Both the position numbers and the translations under genes were made by a program. Below, in pieces: positions 33,281 to 44,659 of a stretch of DNA of 64,000 nucleotides. The stretch is from Adiantum capillus-veneris (taxonomy: Eukaryota; Streptophyta; Polypodiopsida; Polypodiales; Pteridaceae). How positions within the stretch are numbered: position 1 is the first letter of the stretch; each line of letters opens with the position of its first letter. The notes beneath the pieces are model-generated. The model was not told the origin of the DNA. It made no database searches and worked only from the letters and a program-made list of their open reading frames with translations. Where the stretch lies: contig CM043966.1 in assembly GCA_014529385.2 (NCBI GenBank), forward strand, positions 35,541,239 to 35,605,238, written 5' to 3'.

Positions 33281-33577
33281 TGATGAGGGAACCAAGATAG
33301 TTGTGTACACAACAATGTTTAGCTGCTATATTATAACTCAACATCATCAAATAAATAAAGATATTTGGGTCATTTTTTAGTCTCCACTCTATATTTTTGT
33401 TTTAATCTATTTGGATTTAGATATGTACATGTGATGAGGGACCAAGATAATTGTGTACACAACAATGTTTAGCTGTTATATTGTAACTCAACGTCATCAA
33501 ATAAATAAATTTATTTGGGTCATTTATTAGTCTCCACTCTCTATCTTTGTTTTAATCTATTTGGTTTTAGATATGTA

Positions 33578-33580
<3 letters not shown>
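33281..33580. repeat. Tandem duplication, 151-bp unit, two copies
   Basis: 33281-33431 and 33432-33580 match with few differences (TGATGAGGG, TTGTGTACACAACAATG, AATCTATTTGG). The second copy ends in a long (GA)n tract. It follows the FCP1-like gene, perhaps as its 3' end. Confidence 0.9.
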
Positions 33581-33648
<68 letters not shown>

Positions 33649-33733
33649 GTAGGGGTTAGAAAACCGTATTGCAATGTGGGGGGCGGTATGGGGGTTAGTG
33701 TGGTAAAGGAGAAGAGAGAGGGTCTGAGGAGGA

Positions 33734-33815
<82 letters not shown>

Positions 33816-33956
33816 GTAAGGGGTTAGTGGAGGAGTGGGTAATAGAGAGGGTAATAGGAGCAGGAGAGAGAGAAAAAGAGAGAGAGGGAGAGAGGGAGAG
33901 AGCGCAAGCACGGTTTAGTGGGAGAGAGGGAAAGAAAGAGGACACATGAGGCAGAT

Positions 33957-33995
<39 letters not shown>

Positions 33996-34303
33996 GAGAA
34001 TGCGAATATTGTAGCCTAAATGATTTTAGCATGCGATAGCGTGAACATGCACCCAACTCAGAGTAATTGTTTTCTTTTGGTTCAATTTGACAGAACACCA
34101 CATTGCAATGTGAGGGGGGGGAGGGGGGGGGGATAGGGATTGGTGGGGTAGAGGAGAAGAGAGATGGTAGGAGGAGCAGACGGAGAGATGGAGAGAGAGA
34201 GAGGGGGGGGGTGTAGGGGTTAGAAAACCATATTGCAATGTGGGTGGCGGTATGGGGATTAGTGTGGTAAAGGAGAAGAGAGAAGGTCTGAGGAGGAGCA
34301 CAA

Positions 34304-34384
<81 letters not shown>

Positions 34385-34486
34385 CAGGAATGAGGTAGAG
34401 GAGAGGGAGAGGGAGGGAGAGAGAGATAGAGAGAGGGGGGAGGGTAGTGGGGGAGAGAGAAACGGAGACATAGGAGGACAAGAGGG

Positions 34487-34521
<35 letters not shown>

Positions 34522-34535
34522 GGTGGGAGAGACAC

Positions 34536-34590
<55 letters not shown>

Positions 34591-34600
34591 TGAGGTAGAG
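33580..34600. repeat. Microsatellite cluster: (GA)n and (CA)n with duplicated segments
   Basis: GA at 33580-33646, CA at 33735-33812, GA at 33961-33989, 34308-34383, 34490-34515 and 34538-34588. A unit with GGGGTTAGAAAACC and ATTGCAATGTGG recurs at 33653 and 34214, showing segmental duplication. Long Ser/Leu ORFs here are artefacts. Confidence 0.9.
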
Positions 34601-34845
34601 AAGAGTGATGAGTGAGGAGGAGGAGGATGGTGGCTAGAGGAGGAGATGGAGGAAGAAGGTGGAGGGGAGCCTAGGATGTTGGAGGAGGAGGCTGAGGAGG
34701 AGAACCAAGTGGAGGGAGGAGGCACATGGGTGGCAAGAGGAGGAAGGAGAGCTAGGGAGGCCGGCCAAAAAAAGAAAGAAAAGCTCGCTCCATTGAGATC
34801 GCTCGAAGACCTAACTCTAATAACACTGGTGAACAAAATGGAGAT
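34600..34845. mobile_element. Possible right end of a third CGAGC-terminus element (C)
   Basis: Plus-strand AGCTCGCTCC ... ATCGCTCGAAGACC near 34779-34810 resembles the right terminus of elements A and B (ATCGCTCGAAAAAG ... GCTCGG). It ends where the gypsy RT at 34845 breaks off. No left terminus was found, and the microsatellite cluster would be interior. Weak evidence. Confidence 0.3.
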
Positions 34846-35145
34846 GGCTAGGCCTATAACCATGTCTTTCTCAACCAACTCATACACTTGCCGCATAATT
34901 TCCTCTTGTTGAGCTTGGAAAACTCGATAAAGAGGTTTATTAGGCAGTGAGCTTCCTGGAAGAAGTTCAATTGGATGGTCATCTTCCCCTCGTTTGGGAG
35001 GTAGTTCACAAGGAATGTCGTTAATAAAAACATCTTGGAACCCCTTGAGGAAATTGGATAACTCTAATTTCTTTTCATTGTTTATATTTTCTTTTGCTAA
35101 AGCATTAGGTTCATTTTGAGAATCTTTAACAAAAATCATGTACAT
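34845..35145 (-). pseudogene. pol: Truncated Ty3/gypsy reverse transcriptase N-terminus
   Basis: The minus frame has FQDVFINDIPCELPPKRG and DHPIELLPGSSLPNKPLYR, the conserved entry to gypsy RT in chromovirus-like lineages, ending at YELVEKDMV. Beyond that the frame runs into unrelated sequence and GA repeats, so the palm and catalytic motifs are gone. It continues the gag-protease ORF to its right after a stop. Confidence 0.85.
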
Positions 35146-35159
35146 GGAAATAGAGCTCT

Positions 35160-36035
35160 TTATTGACTTATATTGAAAGCCTGCTTATGTACAATGGGTA
35201 TGGTACTACCCAACTCCTTAGCATCTATGTACATATCTTTTTTCCTGAGCCTAAAGTATATTTGTCTTTCAAGGAATTCAACATTGGCAGCCATGCAATC
35301 AAACCATAGTGCCCCTAGGATTTCATCCTCGTGCTTGAGAGGAGAGATGAAGACATCCTCCTTGTCCACATAGAGTTGGACATGGAGCCTCAATTTCCCA
35401 ATTAAGGGAATGACTGAGGTTTCTTGCCCCTTGAAAGCATCATCGGCATGTAGGACATCTCCCATCTCATAGGCTTGGATGCCTAGCTTGGTGGCCAACT
35501 CTATGGATATGAAATTGTGGGTAGAACCAGTGTCAAAGGGAATGAAAGCATCATGTTCTCTTACCTTTCCCCAAGCATGACATAGAGGAGATCCTTTGTG
35601 ATGAGCATCCTCTTCTTGAATTTCAACCAAGGTAGCTCTAGGAGGCTCATTACGTGTATTCTTGTGGGGGCAAGCATGATAGGCATGCCCTTGCTCCCCG
35701 CACTGGAAACAACGGTTATCTTTTTGATAACGCTCTAGCTCTTCAGGAGAGCGTTTATTTTTGCCTTTATAAACTCCCTTCTTCTTAGCGTTTTTATTGT
35801 TGGTGTTGCCTTTGGGAGACTTTTGGACGTTCTCCTTCCCCTTAGGCTCATTACGGTCCTTGTTTTCCATGGGCTTAAGATTTCTCATAGCCCCTTGTTG
35901 GAAGTTGATTCTTGAAGCTACCATGGTATGGTGTATGACCACAGATATGGTGCGTGGCCTTTGGGAGTTAACATACTCCATCATATCCTCATATAAACCC
36001 ACACAAAATTGTTGTTTTTTCTCTCCAAAATCCAT
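35160..36035 (-). CDS. gag-pol: Gag C-terminus and retropepsin of the truncated gypsy element
   Basis: A 291-codon minus frame with a zinc knuckle CFQCGEQGHAYHAC (near 35695) and a protease with FIPFDTGSTHNFISIELA (near 35530) and ILGALWFDCMAANVEF (near 35300). The D-T-G triad is intact. Upstream capsid sequence lies in other frames at 36036-36270. It is open over this stretch, but the element lacks most of pol. Confidence 0.85.
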   Translation of the reverse strand: MDFGEKKQQFCVGLYEDMMEYVNSQRPRTISVVIHHTMVASRINFQQGAMRNLKPMENKDRNEPKGKENVQKSPKGNTNNKNAKKKGVYKGKNKRSPEELERYQKDNRCFQCGEQGHAYHACPHKNTRNEPPRATLVEIQEEDAHHKGSPLCHAWGKVREHDAFIPFDTGSTHNFISIELATKLGIQAYEMGDVLHADDAFKGQETSVIPLIGKLRLHVQLYVDKEDVFISPLKHEDEILGALWFDCMAANVEFLERQIYFRLRKKDMYIDAKELGSTIPIVHKQAFNISQ

Positions 36036-37168
36036 CTTTTTGTAGACACTGGCTTTGAGATGTAAATCCCAAAACTTGTCTACATATTTGTGAATAGATT
36101 CATAGGAAGAGAGCTTTAAGCTTCGCCATTCGGTGAGTATTTTTTGGCATCAGTATCCAAAAACTGCTTCATGATGGAAGCTCTTCAAGCTTTCCATTTT
36201 CATGGAGCTTCACCGTTTTCTTGTAGGCTAGACCACCATTGCCTGGTGGACTTTTGAAAATTCATAGCTACATGACGTAGCTTAGAGGACTCCGTGAAGC
36301 CCTCATCCCCAAACGCCACATGGAATTGTTGGATAAAGGCCAAGACTTTGTCCGTAGCACCAAAGCTGCCATCGTAGGTAAGAAAAGAGATGTTCTTTCC
36401 TCCCTCTTTGAACTTTTTGAGCTTGGATGACCTTTTCTAGGCGGCGTAGGATTTCCTATGGCCTCTTCTTTTGGGTGGTTCGAGAGCTGCACCATCACTT
36501 TCTTCACAAGAGGAAGAGTATGAGGAGGATGGAGAAGAGGGTGACCTACTTCTCGCCTTTTTCTTCCCTTGTTCCTCCTTGTATGCACCATCACTTTCTT
36601 CAAAAGAGGAAGAGGATGAAGAAGATAGAGAAGAGGGTGATCTCTTTCTCGCATTTTTCTTCTCTTGTTTTCTCTCTTCTCTCTTTGAATTATGGTGAAG
36701 AGGAGTATGCAATGGTCTTCTCCATTTAGGGGGTGTTGGAGAGTGTTTTGCATGCCTTCTTTGTGGAGCCATCTCCACCGAGGTGGCAGGAGACTCACTT
36801 CTTTCTCGTTCTTTTGGTGAGGTCTCTATCGTTGAAACTTGGGTTCTCCTTTGGGAGGGAGATGCCTCATCGAGTAGTAAGTTTTTGAGCCCTTCGTACG
36901 GATCCTCCTCCTCTTTCCTTATCGGAGAGAGTCTTCTTTTGGAAGTCTCACTAGGAGATTTCCTAGATACTCTCTCTTCTTGGTGGGGAGTTTGGAGAAT
37001 ACCATGGGTGCGCAATTTCTATAGCACTTCACCTTGAAGGGATGGATTGCCTAGGGCTTGTTGAAGCCTAGAAACAAGATAGGTTACAAGCATAGGGGCA
37101 TCATTAGCTGCTCTATCATTAGCAAAATCAAAGCTACTCATTTCAATCTCTTTACACTTGTCAGCCAT
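36036..37168 (-). pseudogene. gag: Gag N-terminus and capsid, SR-like repeats, frameshifted
   Basis: The minus-strand start is probably ATG at 37168 (MADKCKEIEMSSFDF). A TAG follows near 37020, then the frame continues through 37015-36437. Residues are Ser/Arg/Glu-rich, with two in-frame copies 96 bp apart of RSPSS-S-rich-EESDGA (near 36500 and 36600). Capsid-like sequence with ATDKVLAFIQQFH and RQWWSSLQENG follows at 36350-36200 in another frame. The serine/arginine repeats are reminiscent of SR-type RNA-binding tails. Confidence 0.7.
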
Positions 37169-37571
37169 ACTAGAAAATTTTAGGTGTAATTTTTTTTTTC
37201 CTTGTACTTTGGCACTTCAAGCCCTAGTTGCTACTCCTCTTTACCTTCAAAGATAAGCACTCAAGCATCTATACCTGTGGCTCAAATATTATTAATTGCA
37301 AGGAATAGAAGAGAGGGTCCAACAAAGCCAAGACAACACCGGTTCCTGTCAAGCTTCTAGTAGCTCAATAATGGTTAAGCCGTAGGAAAGTCCCGTAGGA
37401 CTCCATTATTAAGACCATAGCTCTCGACAGTGTCCCCGTTAACTACATCAAGCAGGCATGCTTCAAGGATGAAAAATCCCTATTCTACTTACTCTTTTGA
37501 AATTAATAACACCAACCATTTGTAGCAAGCTTGAGGACCTCTCTTCTTGAGCAAGAAAAGAGAAACCAATA
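37169..37571 (-). other. Untranslated leader between primer-binding site and gag
   Basis: No ORF. About 400 bp on the minus strand between the primer-binding site and the gag ATG, the expected place for packaging signals. Confidence 0.5.
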
Positions 37572-37583
37572 GCCATGATACCA
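37572..37583 (-). other. Primer-binding site (initiator tRNA-Met type)
   Basis: On the minus strand TGGTATCATGGC follows the LTR end GTTACA by one base. It matches the plant initiator-Met primer site TGGTATCAGAGC at 10 of 12 positions. Confidence 0.75.
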
Positions 37584-38243
37584 ATGTAACATTTAATGCA
37601 CTAGTAACTTGAGTGTAGCGGAAATTGATAACATAGTGAGCATTTCATTAAGAACAAGTTCCTAAATGAGCATAGAGAGAGTACTTAATCTGAGAAAGCA
37701 ACATAGAAATTTACACCTAGCTAGTTTGGCATAGAAAAAACTTGAAAAGAGAGAGAAATAGAACAATTGACAACAGTTGAGGACCGGATTTACATGGAGC
37801 CGGTCCCCCCTCCATAAAGGCTTTGTATTATAGCTTCTCCCATCAAAGGAGACTTTTGTACAATACAATTCTTGTGTTCCTTGACAAAACTCGTTGATGC
37901 AATGAAGATGGAATCTTCATGCACCAAATTATGCTTGGAAAACACACTTAGTGTCCCTAGCCTCAGTCCCAAGACCTCACACACCTTCAAAAATGGTGAG
38001 AGCTAGCAGGGAATGAGGAAAGATTGAGAGGAAGAAGGTGTATCTTACAAGAAAGAAGTATTCTCCTCACATAAGCACTCTAATAGCATAGCTTAGCTTA
38101 GTAATTAGCATGGTAGAGGAGAGGAACATGCCATTGAATCTTGGCTCTTAGTTGGATTTGCATTCCATAGCCAAGAGTTGTTGGTGTAGGCCTCTACTTC
38201 TCAATGCTTGGAGAAGAAGATGGAGTTCTTCTTGCACACATGA

Positions 38244-38245
<2 letters not shown>

Positions 38246-38285
<40 letters not shown>

Positions 38286-38288
38286 TGT
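38246..38288. repeat. (GT)n microsatellite
   Basis: A GT tract with one AT interruption. Confidence 0.95.
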
Positions 38289-38777
38289 AGCAATGTGCTA
38301 GACAAAAATGCAGTCCTCTCTCTCTTCTTGGTCGACCCCTCTTGCCAATTACTCTTCATGGCTTCCCATTATTGGCCCCTGTAGAGCTTAGCCAATCACA
38401 AATTAGAAGCATAATTACTCGCCTTGTGACATGTGTCCCCCTTTCCCCTTTTGGGAGAGCTTTAGGTAATTAAAATAATTTATTAAACTCTCATTGGACC
38501 TTTTAGTCTTTTGGCCAATAGGAATCAGGCAAGCCATTGGGCTTCTTGATGCTCATTGGACCCCTTGGTAGACTGTCCAATAGTCTTCTTGGGAGCTTAA
38601 TTTCTATTGGTTCTTTTATCAAGCATTTTTAAATTGATCGGACTAATTTTACTCTAGCCTAATCCTCATTGGTCCACCTCTATGGCCATTCAATAGGATT
38701 TGAGGCGAGATTGGGGGCAACTGGGCTAGGAGCCTGCCATGTGTCCAATATTCCCTTTGTGTAAAGGGGGAGCTTTG

Positions 38778-38905
<128 letters not shown>

Positions 38906-39239
38906 CTCTCTCCTCCCCTACTCTTAGGGCTTGCACCCTCCTTCATAGGGACATGGGAACACTTTTTGGTCTTCCCATGACCATCCAATATTTCTCAACT
39001 TTTGGCCATTGAATTATTTAATTAAATTTTGGAACCGTAGCCTATGAAAGTCTTAATGAAGCTAAACCTTATGTCTTTTAAGCTCCATTGATACACATTG
39101 CTCTTTTGCAAACTGTCCCCCTTTGGATCCCTATTTTCCCTCCTTTGGATCCCTGCTGAGACCGATCTGGCAGCCTTACCAATATTCTAGCTTTTACTCC
39201 CCTAGTACCTCCCCATATTAAATGATCAATTTAACATGA

Positions 39240-39583
39240 GAAAATCATTTGGGAGAATTAGATATTAGTTTTTATGACATCAAGGAGCACAAAGAATGTA
39301 TTGTACCAAGTCTCTCTTTATGGGAGAACCTATAATACAAAAGCCTTTTAAAGGGGGGACCGACGGCTCCAAGTAAATTCGGTCCTTAATTGTTGTCAAT
39401 TTTTCTAATTCTCTCTCTCTTTTGCAAGTATTTTTCATGCCAATCTAACTAGGTATAGTGTTTATTTTACTATCTTTAATCAAGTACTCTCCCTATGTTC
39501 ATTAGTAATTCTCTTAAGGAAATTCTCATTCTCACTGCTGTCACTTTAATTCCGCTACAATCAATGTTACTGGCCTTATTTTG
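39240..39583 (+). repeat. Partial LTR in opposite orientation
   Basis: It shares with the reverse complement of 37585-37880 the blocks TATAATACAAA-GCCTTT, GGGGGGACCG, CGGTCC(T)...TTGTTGTCAAT and TTCCGCTAC, so it is a diverged LTR of the same family on the plus strand. It ends near TTAC at 39580. No primer-binding site is obvious after it. Confidence 0.6.
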
Positions 39584-39655
39584 TTACAGAGACAATTTGA
39601 GGTAACCTTTATTATGTGATCCTTTTACCTAAAAAAGGTCACTTTCACCAACCAA

Positions 39656-40060
39656 ATGGAGTTTTTGAATCATCTCGCTTCTTTTTCCTCCTATTCCCAC
39701 CTCCCTCCTTGTCCCGCCACCTTCTCCTCTCTCCTCTTCCTAGTACCCTTTTTCAACCTTCATCTTTTGTGTGTCATCTTCTTTGAGAGATGGATTCCAC
39801 CAGTTGAAATCCCAAACAAACACAATCGGTGGATCCCAATATCCATAAGCAAGGAAAATTATGCAATAGAGCTAGAGAAAGAAAGCCTTCTCAAAAAATC
39901 AATCCTTGACATGTTGGAAAGGAAGAGTGAAGATTTCAAGCTTTCTAGAGCTAAGAAGATAGTGAAGGAAGTCTTAGTGCAACATATTTATATGCATAAG
40001 GGACTTCAACTCTGTCCCAAGAGCTCCAACATTCCTCTGCATAGAGCAAATTGTAAGTGA
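39656..40060 (+). CDS. Hypothetical ORF, possible first exon
   Basis: 134 codons. The first 45 residues are hydrophobic/Pro-rich (signal-like or simply translated pyrimidine-rich DNA), then a helical Lys/Glu-rich part (ELEKESLLKKSILDMLERK). It ends at a consensus-like donor AAATT|GTAAGTG near 40055, with a pyrimidine-rich acceptor CCTTATAG near 40178. No family recognised. Confidence 0.25.
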   Translation: MEFLNHLASFSSYSHLPPCPATFSSLLFLVPFFNLHLLCVIFFERWIPPVEIPNKHNRWIPISISKENYAIELEKESLLKKSILDMLERKSEDFKLSRAKKIVKEVLVQHIYMHKGLQLCPKSSNIPLHRANCK

Positions 40061-40232
40061 TTCATATATTTACATGATTATTGACCATTATTTACGCTTT
40101 AATTTTCTTGTTTTTCATTTTATGCTCATATGATTGTTATAATTTTTGTTCTTGTTTTGCTACTATGCTCCTTATAGACCTATATCCCTCAAGCATACAA
40201 AATTGACAACCACTAAAGTGTGTCATTGACGT

Positions 40233-40445
40233 TTGAATGTCTTGCGTAGCTCCATTGGGAAGGAGATTTACAAAGGGAGAATTCATGGGTATCTTGCAGA
40301 AAAGGGGGCATTCTTTTATGATCATTTCGATATTCCACCAAGATCCATGAAGGATTGGGATAGTGTCTCCAAGTTTACATTGCCTGATTTTAGGAGTGGA
40401 GAGTGGCCACTATCAAGCTCGACAAGAAGTGAAAGCTACATGTGA
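40233..40445 (+). CDS. Hypothetical ORF, possible continuation
   Basis: 70 codons with GKEIYKGRIHGYLAEKGAFF and DIPPRSMKDWDSV. The composition is protein-like but I do not recognise a family. It could be a second exon of the ORF at 39656. Confidence 0.25.
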   Translation: MNVLRSSIGKEIYKGRIHGYLAEKGAFFYDHFDIPPRSMKDWDSVSKFTLPDFRSGEWPLSSSTRSESYM

Positions 40446-41640
40446 AAAAATCTTTAATCAAATCCAAAAATGCTTGCCTAATCTTTAGAGACCCACCCTA
40501 TTGTCAATGTTTTGGCAGTGGGATCTTGGTTTTTTAGCTACATGCTTTCTTCTTGTTTTGAGCTCTTTCCTTAGTTTGCTTTTGGCTCATCATGTAGCTC
40601 CTCCTTCTTAACCGCGTCTTTAAGGACCTTCCTAGTAGTTTGCTTTGTCCTTGCCATTTCTGACTTTTACTCCTTGGATCATCACATCTCCTTTTCGACC
40701 CTTTTTTGGACCTTTTTTTTCCTCTTCGAGTGTCCAAAAGAAGCGATCCAAGAGTCGATCCTAGAGTTTTTGGGCCTTTTAGATGCACTAGTGGGGTCAT
40801 AATCACCATATTTTGAGATGTACTATCAAGTTTTGACTTGGGATTTCTAGAGGGTGTCACCCTTGCACAAAATAAAGCAAGCAGGGCCATATCCAACCAT
40901 ATTAAATTCTCATATGGATGACATCCCAAAATAAAATATTGTGCCTTCTAAACAATGTCACCCTTGCATCAAAATAGTTTCAATGGGATTCCAACAATGT
41001 ATGCTATTTTTGCATAGAGACAACATCACCTAAAGAAAATTGCTTCTAAAAGGAAATGTCTATTGAATGTGCTTGAACAATTGGGCATGAATCTTATAGT
41101 ATTATAGCAAGCCTATTAATATGATACTTAAATGATGATAGCCACCACTATAGAAGTGAGGAGGGAGAAAGAGCGTTGAAAATGTAGGTGAAATGAGTGG
41201 GAATGGAAGCAAGCCCTATCTAAGAAGAAATGAGAAAAAGTGAGTGAAAAAAATATTTAAGGGAGTCCTCCCCTTATATAGGTGTGCACAAATACCTAAG
41301 CATGATTTAATTTTGCACAAATTTTGAGACTAAAATAGCCATTATGCATGGATTTGACCATTTGTCCCAATTTTTAAGACATGATTGAGAGGCTATATAA
41401 AGCCTTGAGATCCTCTAAGTCTCAACTAACCCGTCAAGTGCTCTCCTAAATTTTAAGATCGGCTATCTATCCAAAACGATGTTAAGTGGACCTTAAGGCG
41501 TGTTATAATTTTTGTTGGATTCTAGAGGTGTTGGATTTCAAAATGATGTCACACTATAATTTCAGGTTAATAACAATAGAAATGCAAAATTTTGTTAATT
41601 GACATTAATCTTTTTTGAACTCTAGGGAGACCTGGAGACC
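40446..41640. other. No gene recognised
   Basis: AT-rich. The minus ORF at 40534-40929 is Lys/Arg/Ser-rich with no motif and is not called. Confidence 0.5.
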
Positions 41641-41669
41641 GGCTCGTAGCCCGCCGGGCCCGCCGTGGC

Positions 41670-41677
41670 TATATAAA
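41670..41677 (+). promoter_or_regulatory. Candidate TATA box (TATATAAA) after a GC-rich patch
   Basis: CGTGGCTATATAAAGG follows CCCGCCGGGCCCGCCG. It stands out from AT-rich surroundings and lies ~210 bp before the minisatellite and 1.3 kb before the kinase start. A Pol II core promoter is the natural reading. Confidence 0.5.
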
Positions 41678-41883
41678 GGTGAAGCCGGTGCTTGTCTTTT
41701 CACAAAAGAGGTACATTGAAAAGTATTCACCAAACTTTATGGCAGCTTTCCACATTCTCAAAGCAGTGTAGCAGTAATTTTTTAAACCCTTCCTTATTTT
41801 ATTGCTGTTTTTTTGAGTTTTTTACGTTAAAACTTAAAGGTTTAAAATTTCTTTTATCAAATCATCGTATGTGGATGCACTGG

Positions 41884-42935
41884 CACATGGTTGCAATTGC
41901 GGCTAGGTGTGTCATTGCAAAAGCGTACGATGATTACGTTTTATATTGCTCCCAGTCATTCATGCTTCGGCACATGGCTGCAATTGCGACTAGGTGTGTT
42001 GCTGCTAGAATGACAGGAGCATTTGTTTCAAAGAAGTAACCGTGCATGAATGAACTGGCACATGGTTGCAATTGTGGCTAGGTGTGTCATTGCAAAAGCA
42101 TAGGGTGATTATGTTTTATGTTTCTCCTAGTCATTCATGCTTCGGCACATGGTTGCAATTGCGACTATGTGTGTTGCTGCTAGAATGGCAGGAGCATCTG
42201 TTTGAAAGAAGTCACCGTGCGTGGATGAACTAGCACATGGTTGCAATTGCTTCTCGGTGTGTCATTGCAAAAATGCAAGATGACTATGTTTTATGTTGCT
42301 TCTCGTCATTCATGCTTCGGCACATGGTTGCAATTGCGACTAGGTGTGTTGCTGCTAGATTGACGGTAGCATCTAATGCATGAATGTGTGCTCAAATAAT
42401 TTCATAATGCTTCATATGCTTGAATCTTGAAAGAAGAAATCGTGCGTGGATGCATTGGCACATGGTTGCAATTGCGACTAGGTGTGTCATTGCAAAAGCG
42501 TAGGATGACTATGTTTTATGTTGCTCCCAGTCATTCATGCTTCGGCACATGGTTGCAATTGCGACTAGGTGTGTTGCTGCTAGAATGACAGGAGCATCTG
42601 TTTGAAAGAAGTCACCGTGCGTGGATGCACTGGCACATGGTTGCAATTGCGGCTAGGTCCGTCATTGCAAAATCGTAGTATGACTATGTTTTATGTTGCT
42701 CCCAGTCATTCATGCTTCGGCACATGGTTGCAATTGCGACTAGGTGTGTTGTTGCTAGAATGACAGGAGCATCTGTTTGTAAGTTGTCGTACGATAAGGC
42801 ATTGGCACATGGTTGCAATTGCAATTAGGTGTGTCACGAAAAGAGCTACGAGATCTATGGTCTATATTGCACTTTTTCTTTCACGTAGAAAAGATCCAAA
42901 TGCAGTGGCACATAGTTATATTTCACAATGTGTTG
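41884..42935 (+). repeat. Minisatellite, ~87.5-bp monomer in 175-bp dimers, about 12 copies
   Basis: CACATGG-TTGCAATTGC cores start at 41884, 41971, 42059, 42146, 42234, 42321, 42459, 42546, 42634, 42721, 42806 and (decayed) 42909. Spacings are 87, 88, 87, 88, 87, 138, 87, 88, 87, 85 and 103. Two inter-core sequences alternate: one with CATTGCAAAAGCGTA, one with TGCTGCTAGAATGACAGG. Each core holds the near-palindrome GTTGCAATTGCGAC. One frame repeatedly reads HMVAIATRCV, but the dimer length is not a multiple of three and stops occur, so coding is unlikely. Confidence 0.95.
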
Positions 42936-42960
42936 TTTGCAATAATACCATTGCAGGCAA

Positions 42961-44440
42961 AATGGATCCTTCTGCTACTTCAATGATAGAGTTCAAAAAT
43001 AAAATTAGACAATTGTTGATTATGATCTTCAGTGCACTAGATCCCGATGATATAGCGCAGATTGTTTCAGATGAGTCTAGAGTGCAATCATTATATAGTG
43101 AGATTTCCCGCAAAATGTTGTTGTTATATCCAAACAAGACAACCGAATCAATAAACTCATTACTGAGCAGTTGGGTGGGCAATTTGCCCAAGGTGGCCTC
43201 TGATTTCAAAGAGGAATTCCCTCAAGAAGTAGACAAGGGTAAGCTAGAGCATTGGAACACTAGATGGAGAGCTGAAAAGGAGAGGTCAAGGCGAGCATCC
43301 CACATAGACACACAATTTGGCTTAAGCAAGAAAATGCGAATGGCTGTCACCAGAGCTGTGGGGAGCAGCCAAGTTGGAGAACCGTTTATTGAGGAGGCTG
43401 CCATTGAGGAAACATCAGGTTCTACTGCTTCTACCAGTCACCTGGAGAGCACTATATACAATTCTGAATGTAGTATGACTCTGGGAATTCCAAATAAGTC
43501 CATTAAGAAGATCAAGAAACTTGGGTCAGGGGCTTATGGCACAGGGTGGCAAGTTCAAATCAAAGGGATCAGTTTCCTTCCTGCAACGAATACTTATTGT
43601 TCCAAGGAGTTCAAAGGACAGGCCAAGCATCAGTGGAAAAGCTTTGCATCAGAAAGTGGGGTAGATCTCAACCATAGAGGGATTGTGAGGAGTATTGCCC
43701 ACTCTGTAATGTTTCCATGGTTTCTGATATTCCCCTACTTCTATGGGAGGAACTTTAGGTGATCCTATGGACACAGTGCCCCATCCCCATGGCTCTTTCA
43801 CGACGCTTGTAGCGCATCAAGAGGGGAAAGGAAAGATCCTTGCAGACTTTAAATGGGAGCAGCCCTCTGAAGACCAGAAAACACATATCAAGAGCCTTTG
43901 CAATCATGCTCCCTCATTGATCCATGCATTGGTGAAGGCATTGCGATTCGCACATGACGATGGAGTGATCCACAATGATCTCCGTCCATGGAACATCATG
44001 TTGGACTTTACCAAGGATCTCACTCCCCGTATTGGAATAATTGATTGGGGGTTGTCTCTGCATGTTGGCTTAGAGACACAAAATACCAACAATACCGATG
44101 AAAACTGGCAAAAGCTTCATCCTTGGCGAGCTCCTGAGTAACTAGATGGCAATCACCCGTGCCCATGGAAAAAGGCCACAGATGTGTACGCCATAGGATG
44201 GGTGATATGGCAATTTTGTAAGTTTTGTGGAGAGTTCTCTGACTACTACAGCACAGATTGGTTCAAACATAAGGTTTCAGTGGAGGTATAAGCCATATCT
44301 AGGATTGTTGTGGAAGGTTGGGTGAGGAAGAAATCCACAGAGAGAAAGGCCTTGGCACTTTTGGACGAAGAATTAGAAAGATTTGAAGCCCAACCAGAAC
44401 GATGCTTACGCCCTCCCTCTGAAATGAGTATTTTTTAATG
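42961..44440 (+). pseudogene. Protein kinase gene, frameshifted
   Basis: The start is taken at ATG 42961 (MDPSATSMIEF); the open frame extends 5' into the minisatellite. Residues 1-170 are an unrecognised helical region. Kinase signatures: GSGAYG glycine loop (near 43530), HNDLRPWNIML catalytic loop (near 43970; H-N-D in place of H-R-D, Asp kept), IDWGLS (D-W-G for D-F-G, near 44040), WRAPE (near 44130) and DVYAIGWVIW (near 44185). I do not see a clear VAIK lysine between the glycine loop and 43760. A one-base shift near 43750 and stops at 44140 and near 44288 disable it. The substrate is unknown. Confidence 0.75.
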
Positions 44441-44659
44441 AATATATGATGTACTTTATGAATCAGGGTTTTCTGAGATTTTTGACTTATAAAAGCACTT
44501 TTAAAATTTGGGTTTTATCCGCCATGGATGATGTATGAGTAATAAAAACACTTTGTTATTTCTCAATAGACAACAAATTTTCTATGAGTTTTGTTTTTTC
44601 TCTTAAGTTTCAAGCAATAAGCCATGTGGAATCACTGATTGTCATTCATTGATTTAAAG
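44441..44659. other. Kinase 3' flank, AT-rich
   Basis: No gene. AATAAAAAC near 44541 could serve in polyadenylation. Confidence 0.4.

Noticed and set aside
33541-34540. Long Ser/Leu-rich minus-strand ORFs (also at 17011-17531)
   Set aside because: They are translations of (CT)n and purine-rich tracts; only the part right of 34845 has RT similarity.
40534-40929. 131-codon minus-strand ORF
   Set aside because: Lys/Arg/Ser composition from AT-poor antisense codons; no motif and no splice or start context.
41884-42935. CRISPR-like array (regular ~31-bp cores with ~57-bp spacers)
   Set aside because: Only two alternating spacers recur, there are no cas genes, and the context is a plant nuclear genome. 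It is a dimeric minisatellite.
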